The translations under genes were made by a program, and so were the position numbers. From NCBI GenBank assembly GCA_017503075.1, contig JAFVTU010000009.1:1-64000 (forward strand): DNA of 64,000 bases, written 5' to 3'. Each line of letters begins with the position of its first letter. The first letter of the stretch is position 1. Shown here piece by piece: positions 35,931 to 45,222 of the stretch. The stretch is from Paludibacteraceae bacterium (GTDB taxonomy: Bacteria; Bacteroidota; Bacteroidia; Bacteroidales; Paludibacteraceae). The notes below the pieces were generated by a model. It worked only from the letters and a program-made list of their open reading frames with translations, searched no databases and was not told the DNA's origin.

Positions 35931-36851
35931 TCATTTATTTTTGCTGTTTTCCGCTGCAACTTTGTTGCGTAGGCGTTTTGCGCATTGGGTGTTGAAGGTG
36001 TGTCCTGGGCGGAGAGCTGCAATCTTGCCTTGAATACGACAGCCGAGCAGCGACATGTCGCCAATAAGGTCCAGCAACTTATGGCGTGCTGGCTCGTTGG
36101 GGTAGTTGAGCGGACTGAGATAACCCAACTTGTTGGCATCCAAGCGTGGTTGCCCAAGTTTGTCGGTCATGTAGTCCAATCCCTCTTGTGACATAGGTGT
36201 CTCATAGATGACGAGGGCATTCTGTAGGTCACCACCTTTGATGAGTCCCATGCGTAGCAGTGGTTCGATCTCGCGTACAAAGCAGAACGTGCGTGCTGCG
36301 GAGAGTTCGCGCTTATAATCAGCAAGGTTTTTAATCTCTGCACTCTGTTCGCGCAAGATACCGCTTTTATCATAAGCGATTGTTACCCCAGCTTCGTAGT
36401 GGTCGCATGGCTGGATTACCATCTTGTTGCCTCGCTCGGAGATATACTCGATGGGCTCGGTAACAACGAATACTTTTTGCTCTGCTTCTTGCTCTTGCAA
36501 CCCCACTTTTTCGATGGATTGGATATAATATTTCGCGCTACCGTCTAAGATAGGCATCTCTGGTGCATCCACCTCAATGAGGCAGTTATCCACGCCCATA
36601 GCATAGAGGGCGGATAGTGCGTGCTCTACGGTGGACACTTTCCACGCGCCACGCTCGAGTACTGTACCGCGTTCGGTGGCAGTGACATAGTCAGCAATAG
36701 CTTCGTAGGTAGGACGGCCATCAAGGTCAGTACGACAAATGCGCACACCGGTATTCTCCTCTGCAGGGAGGAAGTTAGCATGGATAAATAGTCCAGTATG
36801 CAATCCTTTTCCTTCGAAGGAGAAAGGTGCTTTTAATGTATGTTGTTTCAT
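35931..36851 (-). CDS. lpxC: UDP-3-O-acyl-N-acetylglucosamine deacetylase, without FabZ domain
   Basis: LpxC is the zinc-dependent deacetylase that commits precursors to lipid A. The 306-residue protein shows the zinc His in STVEHALSAL, DAPEMPILDGSA, and the catalytic EPARHKLLDLIGDMSLLG with the second His and Asp. It ends at KVAAENSKNK. In most Bacteroidetes this protein is an LpxC-FabZ fusion of about 460 residues. Here the FabZ domain is absent, and the 65 bp before lpxA do not encode one. A consensus promoter lies just upstream, so lpxC-lpxA can be transcribed independently of lpxD. Confidence 0.96.
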   Translation of the reverse strand: MKQHTLKAPFSFEGKGLHTGLFIHANFLPAEENTGVRICRTDLDGRPTYEAIADYVTATERGTVLERGAWKVSTVEHALSALYAMGVDNCLIEVDAPEMPILDGSAKYYIQSIEKVGLQEQEAEQKVFVVTEPIEYISERGNKMVIQPCDHYEAGVTIAYDKSGILREQSAEIKNLADYKRELSAARTFCFVREIEPLLRMGLIKGGDLQNALVIYETPMSQEGLDYMTDKLGQPRLDANKLGYLSPLNYPNEPARHKLLDLIGDMSLLGCRIQGKIAALRPGHTFNTQCAKRLRNKVAAENSKNK

Positions 36852-36903
36852 ATTTTTAGTTTTATTTTGCGCATACTATACCAATATAGTATGAATTTCG
36901 CTG

Positions 36904-36935
36904 CAAAGGTACTGCTTTTTTCTGATATATGCAAC
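36904..36935 (-). promoter_or_regulatory. Promoter of lpxC-lpxA
   Basis: On the minus strand, GTTG (36932-36935), 20 nt and TACCTTTG (36904-36911), about 50 bp before the lpxC ATG. Confidence 0.82.
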
Positions 36936-37014
36936 CATTGACGTTTATTTTCTTCTTGTAGTATTGTATTCTTAACAAAAAGCACTTTTTAGTAGTGGGA
37001 GTTGATTCGGAGTT

Positions 37015-37047
37015 CCTTGGTTCGTCCTTGGTTTGTCTTTGGTCTTT
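37015..37047. repeat. 11-bp tandem repeat, three units
   Basis: CCTTGGTTCGT, CCTTGGTTTGT and CTTTGGTCTTT in exact 11-bp register, in the spacer upstream of the lpxC promoter. Confidence 0.8.
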
Positions 37048-37217
37048 TGCAGCGTAAAGATAGGGAGGGTACAGGGAAAAGGATTCTTAAGAAAATACTT
37101 TTTTCAGAAAAGTACTTGAATGAGATACGAGGCAATGGAAGAACATTCACTTGGCAGGAAAAGCACCCTAAAGGTCCGGGAGTTTTTTTGGGGACCTACC
37201 AATCGTCGAGAGCTGGA

Positions 37218-38168
37218 CTAGTAACGAGGAAAGATGTGTGTACTAGACGTGCTACACACAGCGCGCACACAATGTGCCACATAGCGATTAGTGGTAGTCA
37301 TATAGCCCTGCTCGTAGTTGGCAATATATGAATGGGCACCATTATGAGAAATACCCGTAGAACTCCAATACGCCAGATTATATGTGGTGTGTTTGAGTTT
37401 GTAGGTCTCATCATCTGTATAGCCCGTACTAGGCAAGAAAATGGTATTATAAGTCTTGCGGCTGGTGAAAAGCACACCATGGATGCCATTGATCATCACA
37501 TACTGCCATTGGCAATGTTCGATGAGCTCCTGCCATTGCTGTAGGGTGGGAGTGTGCCACTGCTCGCCCCATTGTGCGGTGGCTAAGTCATATTCAGCAT
37601 CACCAGCAAAAGAAACCAATGAAACACCTTGGTGCTTGTAGGTATCGGGAGAGAAGAGTTTTTTGGTAGATGTCTCGCCCCAAGCGATGCGTGTGCCCAC
37701 ACCATGGATATTCGTGGTGCCGACATTGTATGTAGCCCATTTGGTACCCGAAGGCAAACCAAGATCTACCCAGGGATGACCATTAATCTCGCCCTTAAGC
37801 GGTACGGGGCTCATAGCTTGTATTTCAGCTTGCTTTTGAGTAAGGTAGGCATCACGTTCCTCTTGCTCTAAGCGAGCCTGCTCGTTGAGGATCTCGTCGT
37901 TGAGTTGGTTGATTCGATTGCTGAGTCTGTTCGCCTGTTTGTCGAATTTATCCTTCACTTTATACTGCACCAATCGCTGTGAATCCGTCTTGCATTGAGC
38001 AATGATACGATAGAGACTGTCATACTGCAGTTGGAGAAGTTGTACCTGGTCTTTGAGTTCTTTTTCGACGCGTTGCAAACTATCTAATCGAGCAGATTGA
38101 GCCACGGATGGCATAGCTATGATAAGGAGCATGAATATGCAGAGGAGAGAACGGTGGATGCTTTTCAT
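37218..38168 (-). CDS. Secreted coiled-coil protein with FISUMP domain
   Basis: This 316-residue protein has a signal peptide (1-23). A heptad-rich coiled coil follows (about 26-118: LQRVEKELKDQVQLLQLQYD and on). The C-terminal FISUMP-type domain (about 125-310) contains VDLGLPSGTKWATYNVGT, IAWGETS, LATAQWGEQWHTPTLQQW and FLPSTGY. It also has the YWSSTG segment and a final VAHCVRAV strand. FISUMP domains are frequent in secreted proteins of Bacteroidetes and Fibrobacter and have no established function. Its position inside the lipid A gene block, between lpxD and lpxC, is unusual. The encoded product may be an envelope protein; that is inference. Confidence 0.8.
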   Translation of the reverse strand: MKSIHRSLLCIFMLLIIAMPSVAQSARLDSLQRVEKELKDQVQLLQLQYDSLYRIIAQCKTDSQRLVQYKVKDKFDKQANRLSNRINQLNDEILNEQARLEQEERDAYLTQKQAEIQAMSPVPLKGEINGHPWVDLGLPSGTKWATYNVGTTNIHGVGTRIAWGETSTKKLFSPDTYKHQGVSLVSFAGDAEYDLATAQWGEQWHTPTLQQWQELIEHCQWQYVMINGIHGVLFTSRKTYNTIFLPSTGYTDDETYKLKHTTYNLAYWSSTGISHNGAHSYIANYEQGYMTTTNRYVAHCVRAVCSTSSTHIFPRY

Positions 38169-38208
38169 ATGATGGGTTGTTTAGATGTAACTGCAATGAC
38201 CGACGTTA

Positions 38209-39231
38209 TTAGTTGCCCTTCTTTTCCAGTTCTTGGAGGCGTTTCATGATGTCGGGGAGGTTCTTAAAGCCGACAATGCTGCGGCGCCAGTTCATGGCAT
38301 CGATGATAGGCGACCCCTGGTACATACCCGCCTTGCGGACATTGCTTGGGATACCTGATTGTGCACCAAAAATGCAATTATCTGCGATTTCAAGGTGCCC
38401 TGCAACGCCTACTTGTCCTGCAAGGATACAATGACCACCAATCTTTGACGAACCAGCAATGCCTACTTGTGAGCAGAGGAAAGTGCTTTCACCAACCTCC
38501 ACATTGTGTGCCACTTGCACAAGGTTGTCAATCTTAGCATTGCGTCGAACAATAGTAGAACCCATCATAGCACGATCAACAGTCGTATTAGCACCAATCT
38601 CTACATCGTCTTCAATAATCACATTACCAATCTGTGGGAGTTTTTGATTCACACCCTTCGCATCGGGTTCAAAACCAAAACCATCGCTACCAATGACCAC
38701 ACCTGCGTGCAAGATACAATCGCTGCCCACGACGCAATTGTAATAGACTTTCACACCTGAATAAAGGATGGTATTATCACCAATGCGCACATTATCCCCT
38801 ATATAGGTATGCGGATAGATTTGCACGCCTTTACCCAATTGCACATTCTTGCCGATATACGCAAAGGCGCCGACATAGGCATCTTCGGGCACAATAACGC
38901 CTTCGCTGATGAAGGATGGTTGCTCTACGCCTTGCTTGGCAGGATTCATGGCTTTTGCCACGAGTGCAAGCAGTTGGCCCATCGCTGCGCGAGCATTCTC
39001 CACGCGGATAAGAGTGGCATTAGTAGAACCAGAAAACTCGATGGAATCGGTCATAAGTACCACGCTGGCACCCGTTTGAGGCAAGTGCGGTAAGTACTTG
39101 GCATCGCATAGGAAAGTGAGTTGGCCCTCTTTGGCACTTTCGATAGAGCCCACGTCCCAAACTTGGCGATTGGCATCGCCTGTAATCTTACCGCCAAGCA
39201 GTGCGGCTATTTGTTGTGCAGAAAACTTCAT
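38209..39231 (-). CDS. lpxD: UDP-3-O-(3-hydroxyacyl)glucosamine N-acyltransferase
   Basis: LpxD adds the second hydroxyacyl chain, to the amino group of the glucosamine, after LpxC. The 340-residue protein has an N-terminal uridine-binding domain (1-100, [20 protein letters not shown]) and a hexapeptide beta-helix (about 105-290). The catalytic histidine is in [12 protein letters not shown], and a C-terminal helix with [20 protein letters not shown] follows. It lies 38 bp downstream of the HD-domain gene in the same orientation. Length and motifs are normal. Confidence 0.96.
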   Translation of the reverse strand: MKFSAQQIAALLGGKITGDANRQVWDVGSIESAKEGQLTFLCDAKYLPHLPQTGASVVLMTDSIEFSGSTNATLIRVENARAAMGQLLALVAKAMNPAKQGVEQPSFISEGVIVPEDAYVGAFAYIGKNVQLGKGVQIYPHTYIGDNVRIGDNTILYSGVKVYYNCVVGSDCILHAGVVIGSDGFGFEPDAKGVNQKLPQIGNVIIEDDVEIGANTTVDRAMMGSTIVRRNAKIDNLVQVAHNVEVGESTFLCSQVGIAGSSKIGGHCILAGQVGVAGHLEIADNCIFGAQSGIPSNVRKAGMYQGSPIIDAMNWRRSIVGFKNLPDIMKRLQELEKKGN

Positions 39232-39236
39232 AATAA

Positions 39237-39264
39237 ACTGAAAACTGAAAGTTGAAAAGTGAAA
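39237..39264. repeat. 7-bp tandem repeat between the HD gene and lpxD
   Basis: AACTGAA, AACTGAA, AGTTGAA and AAGTGAA in 7-bp register. A closely related 7-bp array lies inside the neighbouring HD-domain gene (40087-40114), and the words match the 2862-2939 family in reverse complement. Confidence 0.75.
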
Positions 39265-39269
39265 GGTTG

Positions 39270-40505
39270 TTATTTCATTCTAAATAAGTAGCGTTTTTGT
39301 GGTTTGTAAGTGAGGGTTTCCATGTTGAGCATATCGGAAGCCTCGGCGATATCGCGAACCGTACCATCCTTGAGAAGAATACCGATGGATTCGCCCTTTT
39401 CGCTATAGGTATTCGATGTAGAGATATGCTCCACAAAGAAGTATGCTCCTTCCTCAGGGCTAATGCCAAAACGAGTGGCATATTCTTGAGATAACTCTTC
39501 GCGTTCGGCTGTTGTGAGCGGTTGTTCAAGGAGATTACCTTTGAAGAGGTTGCGATTGGTGAAACATTCGCACAAGACACGAAGCACTTTGTCATCGCTA
39601 TTCGCCCAAACCTTGATGGCAGAGAGGAGATCAGAGTCGTCTAATTGGGCATAATGAGCGAGTAAAATGGAACTGTTTTGTATGTTCGATTGCAGAAAAT
39701 AATGCAACGCAGGCGAAGCAAAAAGTTGTACACCAGCAGCTATTAAATGCTTAGCGCGAGTGAGGATTTTGATAAGTAGTTGTTCGGCTGCCACGCTGGT
39801 ATGGTGCAGATATACTTGCCAATACATCAGTCGGCGAGCTACGAGGAACTTCTCTACAGAATAAATACCTTTGGCTTCTACTACAAGGTGGTTGTCCACC
39901 ACATTCATCATCTTAAGAATACGCGCACTGGCTACACTACCTTCGGTCACTCCGCAGAAGAAGGAGTCACGACATAAATAATCCAAACGATCTACATCTA
40001 GCTGCGAAGAAATAAGCTGATGAAGAAAATGCTTAGGGTAGTTATCTTGGAAAATATCTATTGCCAAAGACAAAACTTGTTCATAATTTTCACTTTCAAC
40101 CTTTCCCATTTCACTTCTAATCTCCTGCATCATCATCAGACTGATGTCCTCATGCGACATACCTTCGGGTAACATACCTGCCTCCTCAAACACATGGGAG
40201 AAAGGACCATGACCGATGTCGTGCATAAGAATGGCAGCCATAGAAGCAGTGGCTTCATTGTCGGTAATCTCCACTCCTTTCTCGCGGAGCGAAGTAATGG
40301 CTTCGTGCATAAGATGCATCGCTCCCAACGAATGCAAGAAACGACTATGCATAGCTCCTGGATAGACAAAGAAACTCAATCCTAACTGACGAATGCGGTT
40401 GAGGCGTTGCATAAAAGGATGTTGCAAAATATGAAACAGTACACCATCAGGAATACTGAGGAAACCAAAAACAGGATCGTTGATTATCTTTCGCGTTTTA
40501 GCCAT
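39270..40505 (-). CDS. HD-domain phosphohydrolase (dGTPase-like)
   Basis: This 411-residue HD-superfamily protein resembles deoxynucleotide triphosphohydrolases. Metal-binding motifs are [26 protein letters not shown] (HD motif) and [20 protein letters not shown]. It is the conserved first gene of the Bacteroidetes HD-lpxD-lpxC-lpxA cluster; a link to lipid A synthesis has not been shown to my knowledge. About eight residues (in the stretch [14 protein letters not shown]) seem extra relative to relatives. They coincide with a 7-bp tandem array at 40087-40114. A -7-like element is present just upstream of the gene. Confidence 0.9.
   Translation of the reverse strand: MAKTRKIINDPVFGFLSIPDGVLFHILQHPFMQRLNRIRQLGLSFFVYPGAMHSRFLHSLGAMHLMHEAITSLREKGVEITDNEATASMAAILMHDIGHGPFSHVFEEAGMLPEGMSHEDISLMMMQEIRSEMGKVESENYEQVLSLAIDIFQDNYPKHFLHQLISSQLDVDRLDYLCRDSFFCGVTEGSVASARILKMMNVVDNHLVVEAKGIYSVEKFLVARRLMYWQVYLHHTSVAAEQLLIKILTRAKHLIAAGVQLFASPALHYFLQSNIQNSSILLAHYAQLDDSDLLSAIKVWANSDDKVLRVLCECFTNRNLFKGNLLEQPLTTAEREELSQEYATRFGISPEEGAYFFVEHISTSNTYSEKGESIGILLKDGTVRDIAEASDMLNMETLTYKPQKRYLFRMK
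40087..40114. repeat. 7-bp repeat array inside the HD-domain gene
   Basis: TTTTCAC, TTTCAAC, CTTTCCC and ATTTCAC in 7-bp register within the coding sequence. The words match the intergenic spacer 5 bp downstream of the same gene (39237-39264, reverse complement). Confidence 0.65.
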
Positions 40506-40537
40506 AAGAAATTCTGAATAAATAATCTAAAATCATG

Positions 40538-40545
40538 CAAAGGTA
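40538..40545 (-). promoter_or_regulatory. -7 element (TACCTTTG) of the HD-lpxD operon
   Basis: A perfect TACCTTTG on the minus strand lies 32 bp before the HD gene start. No clear TTTG lies 19-21 nt upstream; the sequence there is A/G-rich. This is a partial promoter match. Confidence 0.5.
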
Positions 40546-40636
40546 TAAAAAAAAGTGAAAAGGGAAAAGTGAAATCAAAAAAATGAAAATGCAGAGCATA
40601 AAAAACGAGGTAATATTTAGAAAAAAACTGAAAATG

Positions 40637-40667
40637 TTGCATATATGCAAAAAAAATAGTACTTTTG
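40637..40667 (+). promoter_or_regulatory. Promoter of potABCD and downstream genes
   Basis: TTG (40637-40639), 20 nt and TACTTTTG (40660-40667). It lies inside what would otherwise be a longer reading frame for potA, so it supports the start at 40733. Confidence 0.8.
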
Positions 40668-40732
40668 TGCCCAAATTGGCTAAAAAAGGATTTTTATGTA
40701 TTACACTTCTAGTGTACCATAGTAGAAAAGAA

Positions 40733-42175
40733 ATGCAAAAATCGGATTTTATCATTGAGGTAAATCACGTGTCCAAGCAGTTTGAAGACGGGAAATTTGC
40801 CTTAGACGATGTAAGCCTTCAAATCAAGAAAGGCGAGTTCGTAACTATCTTAGGCCCCTCGGGTTGCGGTAAGACTACCCTGCTACGTTGTATAGCAGGT
40901 TTTCAAGTAGCCACAGAAGGGGACATTCTATTAAATGGCGAGGACGTAACACAAATGCCTCCGCACTTGCGCGATGTGAACACAGTGTTTCAGAAATACG
41001 CGCTCTTCCCACACTTAAACGTATTTGATAATGTGGCTTTCGGTCTGAAACTGAAGAAGATGGACAAGAAAGTCATTGAAAAGAAGGTAAAGCAGGCACT
41101 AAAAACTGTCGGCATGACGGACTATGAATATAGGGACGTAGACAGTTTGTCGGGCGGTCAGCAACAACGTGTGGCGATTGCTCGTGCGATTATCAACGAG
41201 CCAGAGGTGCTGCTATTGGATGAGCCATTGGCTGCACTCGACCTGAAGATGCGCAAAGACATGCAAATGGAACTGCGCGAGATGCACAAGAAACTCGGCA
41301 TCACTTTCATATACGTAACGCATGACCAAGAAGAGGCACTGACACTCAGCGACCGCGTGGTGGTGATGCGCGAAGGAAAGATTCAGCAGATTGGTACACC
41401 TACGGACGTGTATAACGAACCGCAAAACTGCTTCGTAGCCGACTTCATTGGCGAGAGCAATATCTTAGACGCTACTATGGTGAAGGACGGCGTAGTGAAC
41501 TTCTGCGAGAAAGACTTCGAGTGCGTGGACAAAGGCTTTGGCGAAGACCAAGAAGTGGATGTAGTGATAAGACCCGAAGATATTTATATCGGGCGATTAG
41601 GCGATGAGGCGAAAGGCAAGGAGAGCCCATGGCAATTGCATGGCGAGGTGCAGAGTTGTATCTTCAAAGGCGTGCACTATGAGATGGCTGTGCTTACTGA
41701 CAATGGCTATGAACTCATGATTCAAGACTACCACGCCTTTGAGCCAGGCACGAATGTAGGACTATTGGTGAAGCCAGAAGATATACAAGTAATGAAGAAA
41801 GAACGCCTATGCAACACCTTCGAAGGTGAAGTGCTGGAAGATAATCGTGTGCGTTTCTTAGATGAGGAATGGGATATTCCAGAGCGCGTGGCAGAACGCT
41901 TTGAAGTGGGCGAAGAAGTGGAAGTGGAAGTGGATTTCAATCGCGTCAACCTGCAAGATGATGAGGAAGATGGCGTGCTGTGTGGCGAAGTATATTTCAT
42001 CTTGTACAAAGGCGACCACTACCACCTGACCGTCCGCACCGATGATGGTGATGACCTGTATGTGGACACCCATGATGTGTGGGACGACGGCGACCGAGTG
42101 GGAATACGTATTGCACCAAGTTATATACGTCTCTACAAGAAGAGTCAAGAGTCAGGAACTAAGAACCAAGACTAA
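40733..42175 (+). CDS. potA: Spermidine/putrescine ABC transporter ATP-binding protein
   Basis: This 480-residue ATPase powers polyamine import. Walker A is in [14 protein letters not shown], the signature in [16 protein letters not shown] and Walker B in [13 protein letters not shown], then the H-loop [10 protein letters not shown]. The C-terminal half (about 285-470) contains two similar TOBE-like units: [20 protein letters not shown] and [20 protein letters not shown]. This accounts for the length above the usual 370 residues. I start at [10 protein letters not shown] because upstream in-frame codons lie in the promoter. It is the first gene of potABCD. Confidence 0.94.
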   Translation: MQKSDFIIEVNHVSKQFEDGKFALDDVSLQIKKGEFVTILGPSGCGKTTLLRCIAGFQVATEGDILLNGEDVTQMPPHLRDVNTVFQKYALFPHLNVFDNVAFGLKLKKMDKKVIEKKVKQALKTVGMTDYEYRDVDSLSGGQQQRVAIARAIINEPEVLLLDEPLAALDLKMRKDMQMELREMHKKLGITFIYVTHDQEEALTLSDRVVVMREGKIQQIGTPTDVYNEPQNCFVADFIGESNILDATMVKDGVVNFCEKDFECVDKGFGEDQEVDVVIRPEDIYIGRLGDEAKGKESPWQLHGEVQSCIFKGVHYEMAVLTDNGYELMIQDYHAFEPGTNVGLLVKPEDIQVMKKERLCNTFEGEVLEDNRVRFLDEEWDIPERVAERFEVGEEVEVEVDFNRVNLQDDEEDGVLCGEVYFILYKGDHYHLTVRTDDGDDLYVDTHDVWDDGDRVGIRIAPSYIRLYKKSQESGTKNQD

Positions 42176-42178
42176 TTT

Positions 42179-42219
42179 GTTTAGTGAACGCCCTATGGGC
42201 TACTGTTTAGAGTTTAGAG
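42179..42219. repeat. GTTTAGTG-flanked REP-like element
   Basis: GTTTAGTGAACG, hairpin GCCCTATGGGC, then TACTGTTTAGAGTTTAGAG, abutting the potB ATG. It has the same layout as 32788-32829. A shortened relative (GTTTAGAGTTTAGAG, 43017-43031) fills the potB-potC spacer. Confidence 0.8.
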
Positions 42220-43014
42220 ATGAAAAATAGTAAATTAAGAATGGTGTTTCAGTCGCGGAGTACATGGGCATGGCCTTATGCGCTGTTTATGCTATGCTTG
42301 GTGATTTTGCCATTGGTGCTGATTGGTGTGTATGCCTTTACAGACGCGAACGGAAGCTTTACAATACAGAACTTCGTGAGTTTCTTCACAAAGTCCGAAG
42401 CGATAAACACATTTATCTATTCGTTGGCTATTGCGCTGATTACTACCATCATTTGTCTGTTATTGGGCTACCCCGCAGCATATATCATGGCAATGGCAGA
42501 CTTCAAGACACCACAAGTGATGGCGATGCTATTCATTCTGCCCATGTGGATAAATTTCTTGCTCCGCACGATTGCGACAGTGGAGCTATTCCGGATGTTC
42601 GGTTTGCCACTGGGCGAAGGGGCACTGCTGTTTGGTATGGTGTATGACTTCCTGCCCTTCATGATTTACCCTATCTACAACACCTTGCAGAAGATGGACA
42701 CCAGTCTGATTGAGGCAGCACACGACTTGGGCGCAAAGCGTCATCAAGTATTCTTGAAAGTGACTTTGCCACTCTCCATGCCGGGTATCTATTCGGGCAT
42801 CGTGATGGTGTTCATGCCTACGGTTTCGACCTTCGCTATCGCCGAGTTGCTCACTCATAACAAGGTGACCTTATTCGGCTCACTCATCCAACGCTGCTTC
42901 GGCGAAGGCGGTATAGCGATGTGGAACTACGGTGCAGCATTGTCGCTGATTATGCTGATAATCATCGGATTGACCAGCTTCTTTGGAGGAGATAAGGAGG
43001 ATATAAATCGTTGA
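42220..43014 (+). CDS. potB: Spermidine/putrescine ABC transporter permease
   Basis: This 264-residue inner-membrane permease has six predicted helices. The EAA loop (IEAAHDLGAKRHQVFLKVTL) contacts PotA. The family start, with SRSTWAWPYALFMLCLVILP, fits PotB. It follows potA by 44 bp, filled with a REP-like repeat, and potC follows 19 bp later. Polyamine specificity comes from the cluster and family resemblance. Confidence 0.93.
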   Translation: MKNSKLRMVFQSRSTWAWPYALFMLCLVILPLVLIGVYAFTDANGSFTIQNFVSFFTKSEAINTFIYSLAIALITTIICLLLGYPAAYIMAMADFKTPQVMAMLFILPMWINFLLRTIATVELFRMFGLPLGEGALLFGMVYDFLPFMIYPIYNTLQKMDTSLIEAAHDLGAKRHQVFLKVTLPLSMPGIYSGIVMVFMPTVSTFAIAELLTHNKVTLFGSLIQRCFGEGGIAMWNYGAALSLIMLIIIGLTSFFGGDKEDINR

Positions 43015-43016
43015 GT

Positions 43017-43031
43017 GTTTAGAGTTTAGAG
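43017..43031. repeat. Short GTTTAGAG repeat in the potB-potC spacer
   Basis: GTTTAGAGTTTAGAG, three bases after the potB stop codon and just before the potC ATG. It is identical to the right arm of the element at 42179-42219. Confidence 0.7.
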
Positions 43032-43033
43032 AC

Positions 43034-43894
43034 ATGTTTGAAAATTATAAAAAATCGAAAGTTGAGCAGCGAGGATTGGGTTCGCGCATAGCAGCACAAG
43101 CATACTTGTGGTTGCTGCTGGTGGTGTTGTACGCCCCTATTCTACTGATTATCATATTCTCGTTCACACAGAGCAAAGTGTTTGGCAACTGGACGGGATT
43201 TACGTTAGGATTATACGAGAACCTATTCACGGGTTACGATGCTGTGGCGCAAGTGAAAGTGGATCCCAACCTATATCGCGCTATCTTCTTCACAGTGGTG
43301 ATTGCATTCGCTTCGGCACTCATCTCCACCGTATTGGGTACATTGGCGGCGATTGGTATCTATCACATGCGTTCGCGCGACAGGAAGATACTCACCTTTA
43401 TGAATAGCATCCCAATGATTAACCCTGATATTCTGACAGGTATCAGTTTGTTCTTGCTATTCGTATTCTTGGGTATCAGTCGCGGACTGGGCACAGTGAT
43501 TGCTGCACACGTGGTGTTCTGTACGCCGTATGTAGTGCTGAGTGTGATGCCCCGCCTCACGAAAATGAATCCAAACATCTACGAAGCAGCATTGGACTTA
43601 GGTGCTACCCCCTTCCAAGCATTGCGCAAAGTGATGATGCCCGAACTATGGCCAGGAATGATTAGCGGATTTATCTTGAGCTTGACATTGAGCATTGACG
43701 ACTTCGGCGTGACTTACTTCACCAAAGGCAGTAGCGGACTGGAAACCCTCTCCACTTTCATTTACGCGGACGCGCGCAAAGGTGGTTTGACACCTGAGCT
43801 CAGACCCTTATTCTCACTGATATTCTTGACCATTTTGGTCTTGCTGATAATAATGAATATACGAACCCATAAACAACAAAACAAAACGAAATGA
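43034..43894 (+). CDS. potC: Spermidine/putrescine ABC transporter permease
   Basis: This 286-residue second permease has about six helices, with LWLLLVVLYAPILLIIIFSF as helix 1. The EAA loop is YEAALDLGATPFQALRKVMM. IDDFGVTYFTKG is characteristic of PotC-type permeases. Its stop codon overlaps the potD start by 4 bp (ATGA), indicating translational coupling. Confidence 0.94.
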   Translation: MFENYKKSKVEQRGLGSRIAAQAYLWLLLVVLYAPILLIIIFSFTQSKVFGNWTGFTLGLYENLFTGYDAVAQVKVDPNLYRAIFFTVVIAFASALISTVLGTLAAIGIYHMRSRDRKILTFMNSIPMINPDILTGISLFLLFVFLGISRGLGTVIAAHVVFCTPYVVLSVMPRLTKMNPNIYEAALDLGATPFQALRKVMMPELWPGMISGFILSLTLSIDDFGVTYFTKGSSGLETLSTFIYADARKGGLTPELRPLFSLIFLTILVLLIIMNIRTHKQQNKTK

Positions 43895-45219
43895 AAAAGT
43901 TCTTTTTTGCTGTAGCCGCTTTGGTGCTACCTTGTGTATTGGTATCTAACGCTTTTGCTGCTGATCGCGAGCATACGCTCAAAGTTTACAACTGGGCCGA
44001 TTATATTGACATGAACGTGCTCAACGGTTTCCCTGCTTGGTACTATGAGCAAACAGGAGAGCAGGTAGAAGTGCTATACCAAACTTTCGACATCAACGAG
44101 TCGATGCTCACCGAGATTGAGGTGGGACAAGAAGATTACGACGTGATTTGTCCATCGGAATATATCATCGAGCGTATGTTGCGCAACGGACTGCTGCAAC
44201 CTATCAATAAGGATTTTAGGCAGACACCCGACTACACCAAACTGGTTTCCCCTTTTGCTGTGGATAAGTTCCAACAGATGGCACCCGACAGTAGCGTATG
44301 CGTGGCAAACTACACTGTGGGCTATATGTGGGGTACAACTGGTATTCTCTATAACACCGCATTGGTGGACAAATCTGAAATACTTTCTTTAGGCGGTTTG
44401 CAGAACCCTAAGTTTGCTGGCAAAGTGTTTATGAAAGATGCCTTCCGCGACATCTACTCCGTAGTAGTACTCTATGCTTACCGCGACGAGATTGCCCGTG
44501 GCGAAGTGACCCGCGATGAGTTGGTGGCAAACGTGACCGATGAGCGTATTCAACGCGTAGAGGAGTTCCTCACCAGCATGAAAGACAATATCGCCGGTTG
44601 GGAAGTGGACTTCGGCAAAGAGGAGATGACCAAAGGCAAAGCATGGCTCAACCTCAGCTGGTCAGGCGATGCACAATGGGCTATCGATGAGGCAAGCGAA
44701 GTGGGCGTTAACCTCGAATACTTTGTGCCTGAAGAGGGTAGCAATGTGTGGTTCGACGGATGGTGTATCCCAGTATATGCGAAGAACACCAAGGCAGCAA
44801 GCTACTTCATCAACTATATGTGTATGCCCGAGAACGCCATCCTCAACATGGAGGAGATTGGCTATGTGAGTGTGGTGGCAGACTCTACTATTCTTGCATG
44901 GGCAAACGATGAGGAGATTGAAGCGACCTCCGACCTAACCTATTTCTTTGGCGAAGGAGCGGAGGCGGTACACGCCAACCACGTCTTCTATCCAGATGCC
45001 AAAGTTATTGAGCGTTGCGCACTCATGCACGACTGCGGTGATAAGACCGAGGATATGTTGGCTATGTGGTCACGCGTCAAGGGCGACAACCTGAGTAGCG
45101 GATTGGTGATATTCATCATCGTTGTATTGGTGCTCATCATGGTAGTGGTGATTATCCAAGCCATCAATCGCAAACGCCAACGCGACATGCAACGCAAAAA
45201 AAGAAACCGTAGAAGATAA
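43891..45219 (+). CDS. potD: Polyamine-binding protein with C-terminal membrane anchor
   Basis: This 442-residue substrate-binding protein has a cleavable-looking signal (MKKFFFAVAALVLPCVLVSN, then AFA). The PotD fold spans about 30-390: KVYNWADYIDMNVLNGF, YDVICPSEYIIERM and NLSWSGDAQWAI. Instead of a lipobox it carries a C-terminal hydrophobic helix (about 401-423, LVIFIIVVLVLIMVVVIIQ) and a strongly basic tail of 19 residues. It is therefore probably anchored in the inner membrane from its C-terminus. potABCD supply polyamine uptake, and the TPR gene follows 3 bp later. Confidence 0.92.
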   Translation: MKKFFFAVAALVLPCVLVSNAFAADREHTLKVYNWADYIDMNVLNGFPAWYYEQTGEQVEVLYQTFDINESMLTEIEVGQEDYDVICPSEYIIERMLRNGLLQPINKDFRQTPDYTKLVSPFAVDKFQQMAPDSSVCVANYTVGYMWGTTGILYNTALVDKSEILSLGGLQNPKFAGKVFMKDAFRDIYSVVVLYAYRDEIARGEVTRDELVANVTDERIQRVEEFLTSMKDNIAGWEVDFGKEEMTKGKAWLNLSWSGDAQWAIDEASEVGVNLEYFVPEEGSNVWFDGWCIPVYAKNTKAASYFINYMCMPENAILNMEEIGYVSVVADSTILAWANDEEIEATSDLTYFFGEGAEAVHANHVFYPDAKVIERCALMHDCGDKTEDMLAMWSRVKGDNLSSGLVIFIIVVLVLIMVVVIIQAINRKRQRDMQRKKRNRRR

Positions 45220-45222
45220 CAT

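Larger units (their letters stand above)
36852..37217. other. Spacer between lpxC and the FISUMP gene
   Basis: It contains the lpxC promoter (36904-36935) and an 11-bp repeat (37015-37047). An interrupted inverted repeat AGGTCC...GGACCT (about 37174-37198) might terminate the FISUMP gene. A 109-codon plus-strand frame crossing this region has no recognisable protein features. No gene is supported. Confidence 0.6.

Noticed and set aside
37174..37198. Interrupted AGGTCC/GGACCT inverted repeat as a FISUMP-gene terminator
   Set aside because: The stem is only 6 bp with a long loop and no proper U-run on the minus strand; noted only as a weak possibility.
37002..37331. A 109-codon plus-strand open frame over the lpxC-FISUMP spacer
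   Set aside because: Overlaps an 11-bp repeat and the 3' end of the FISUMP gene antisense, with no domain or promoter.
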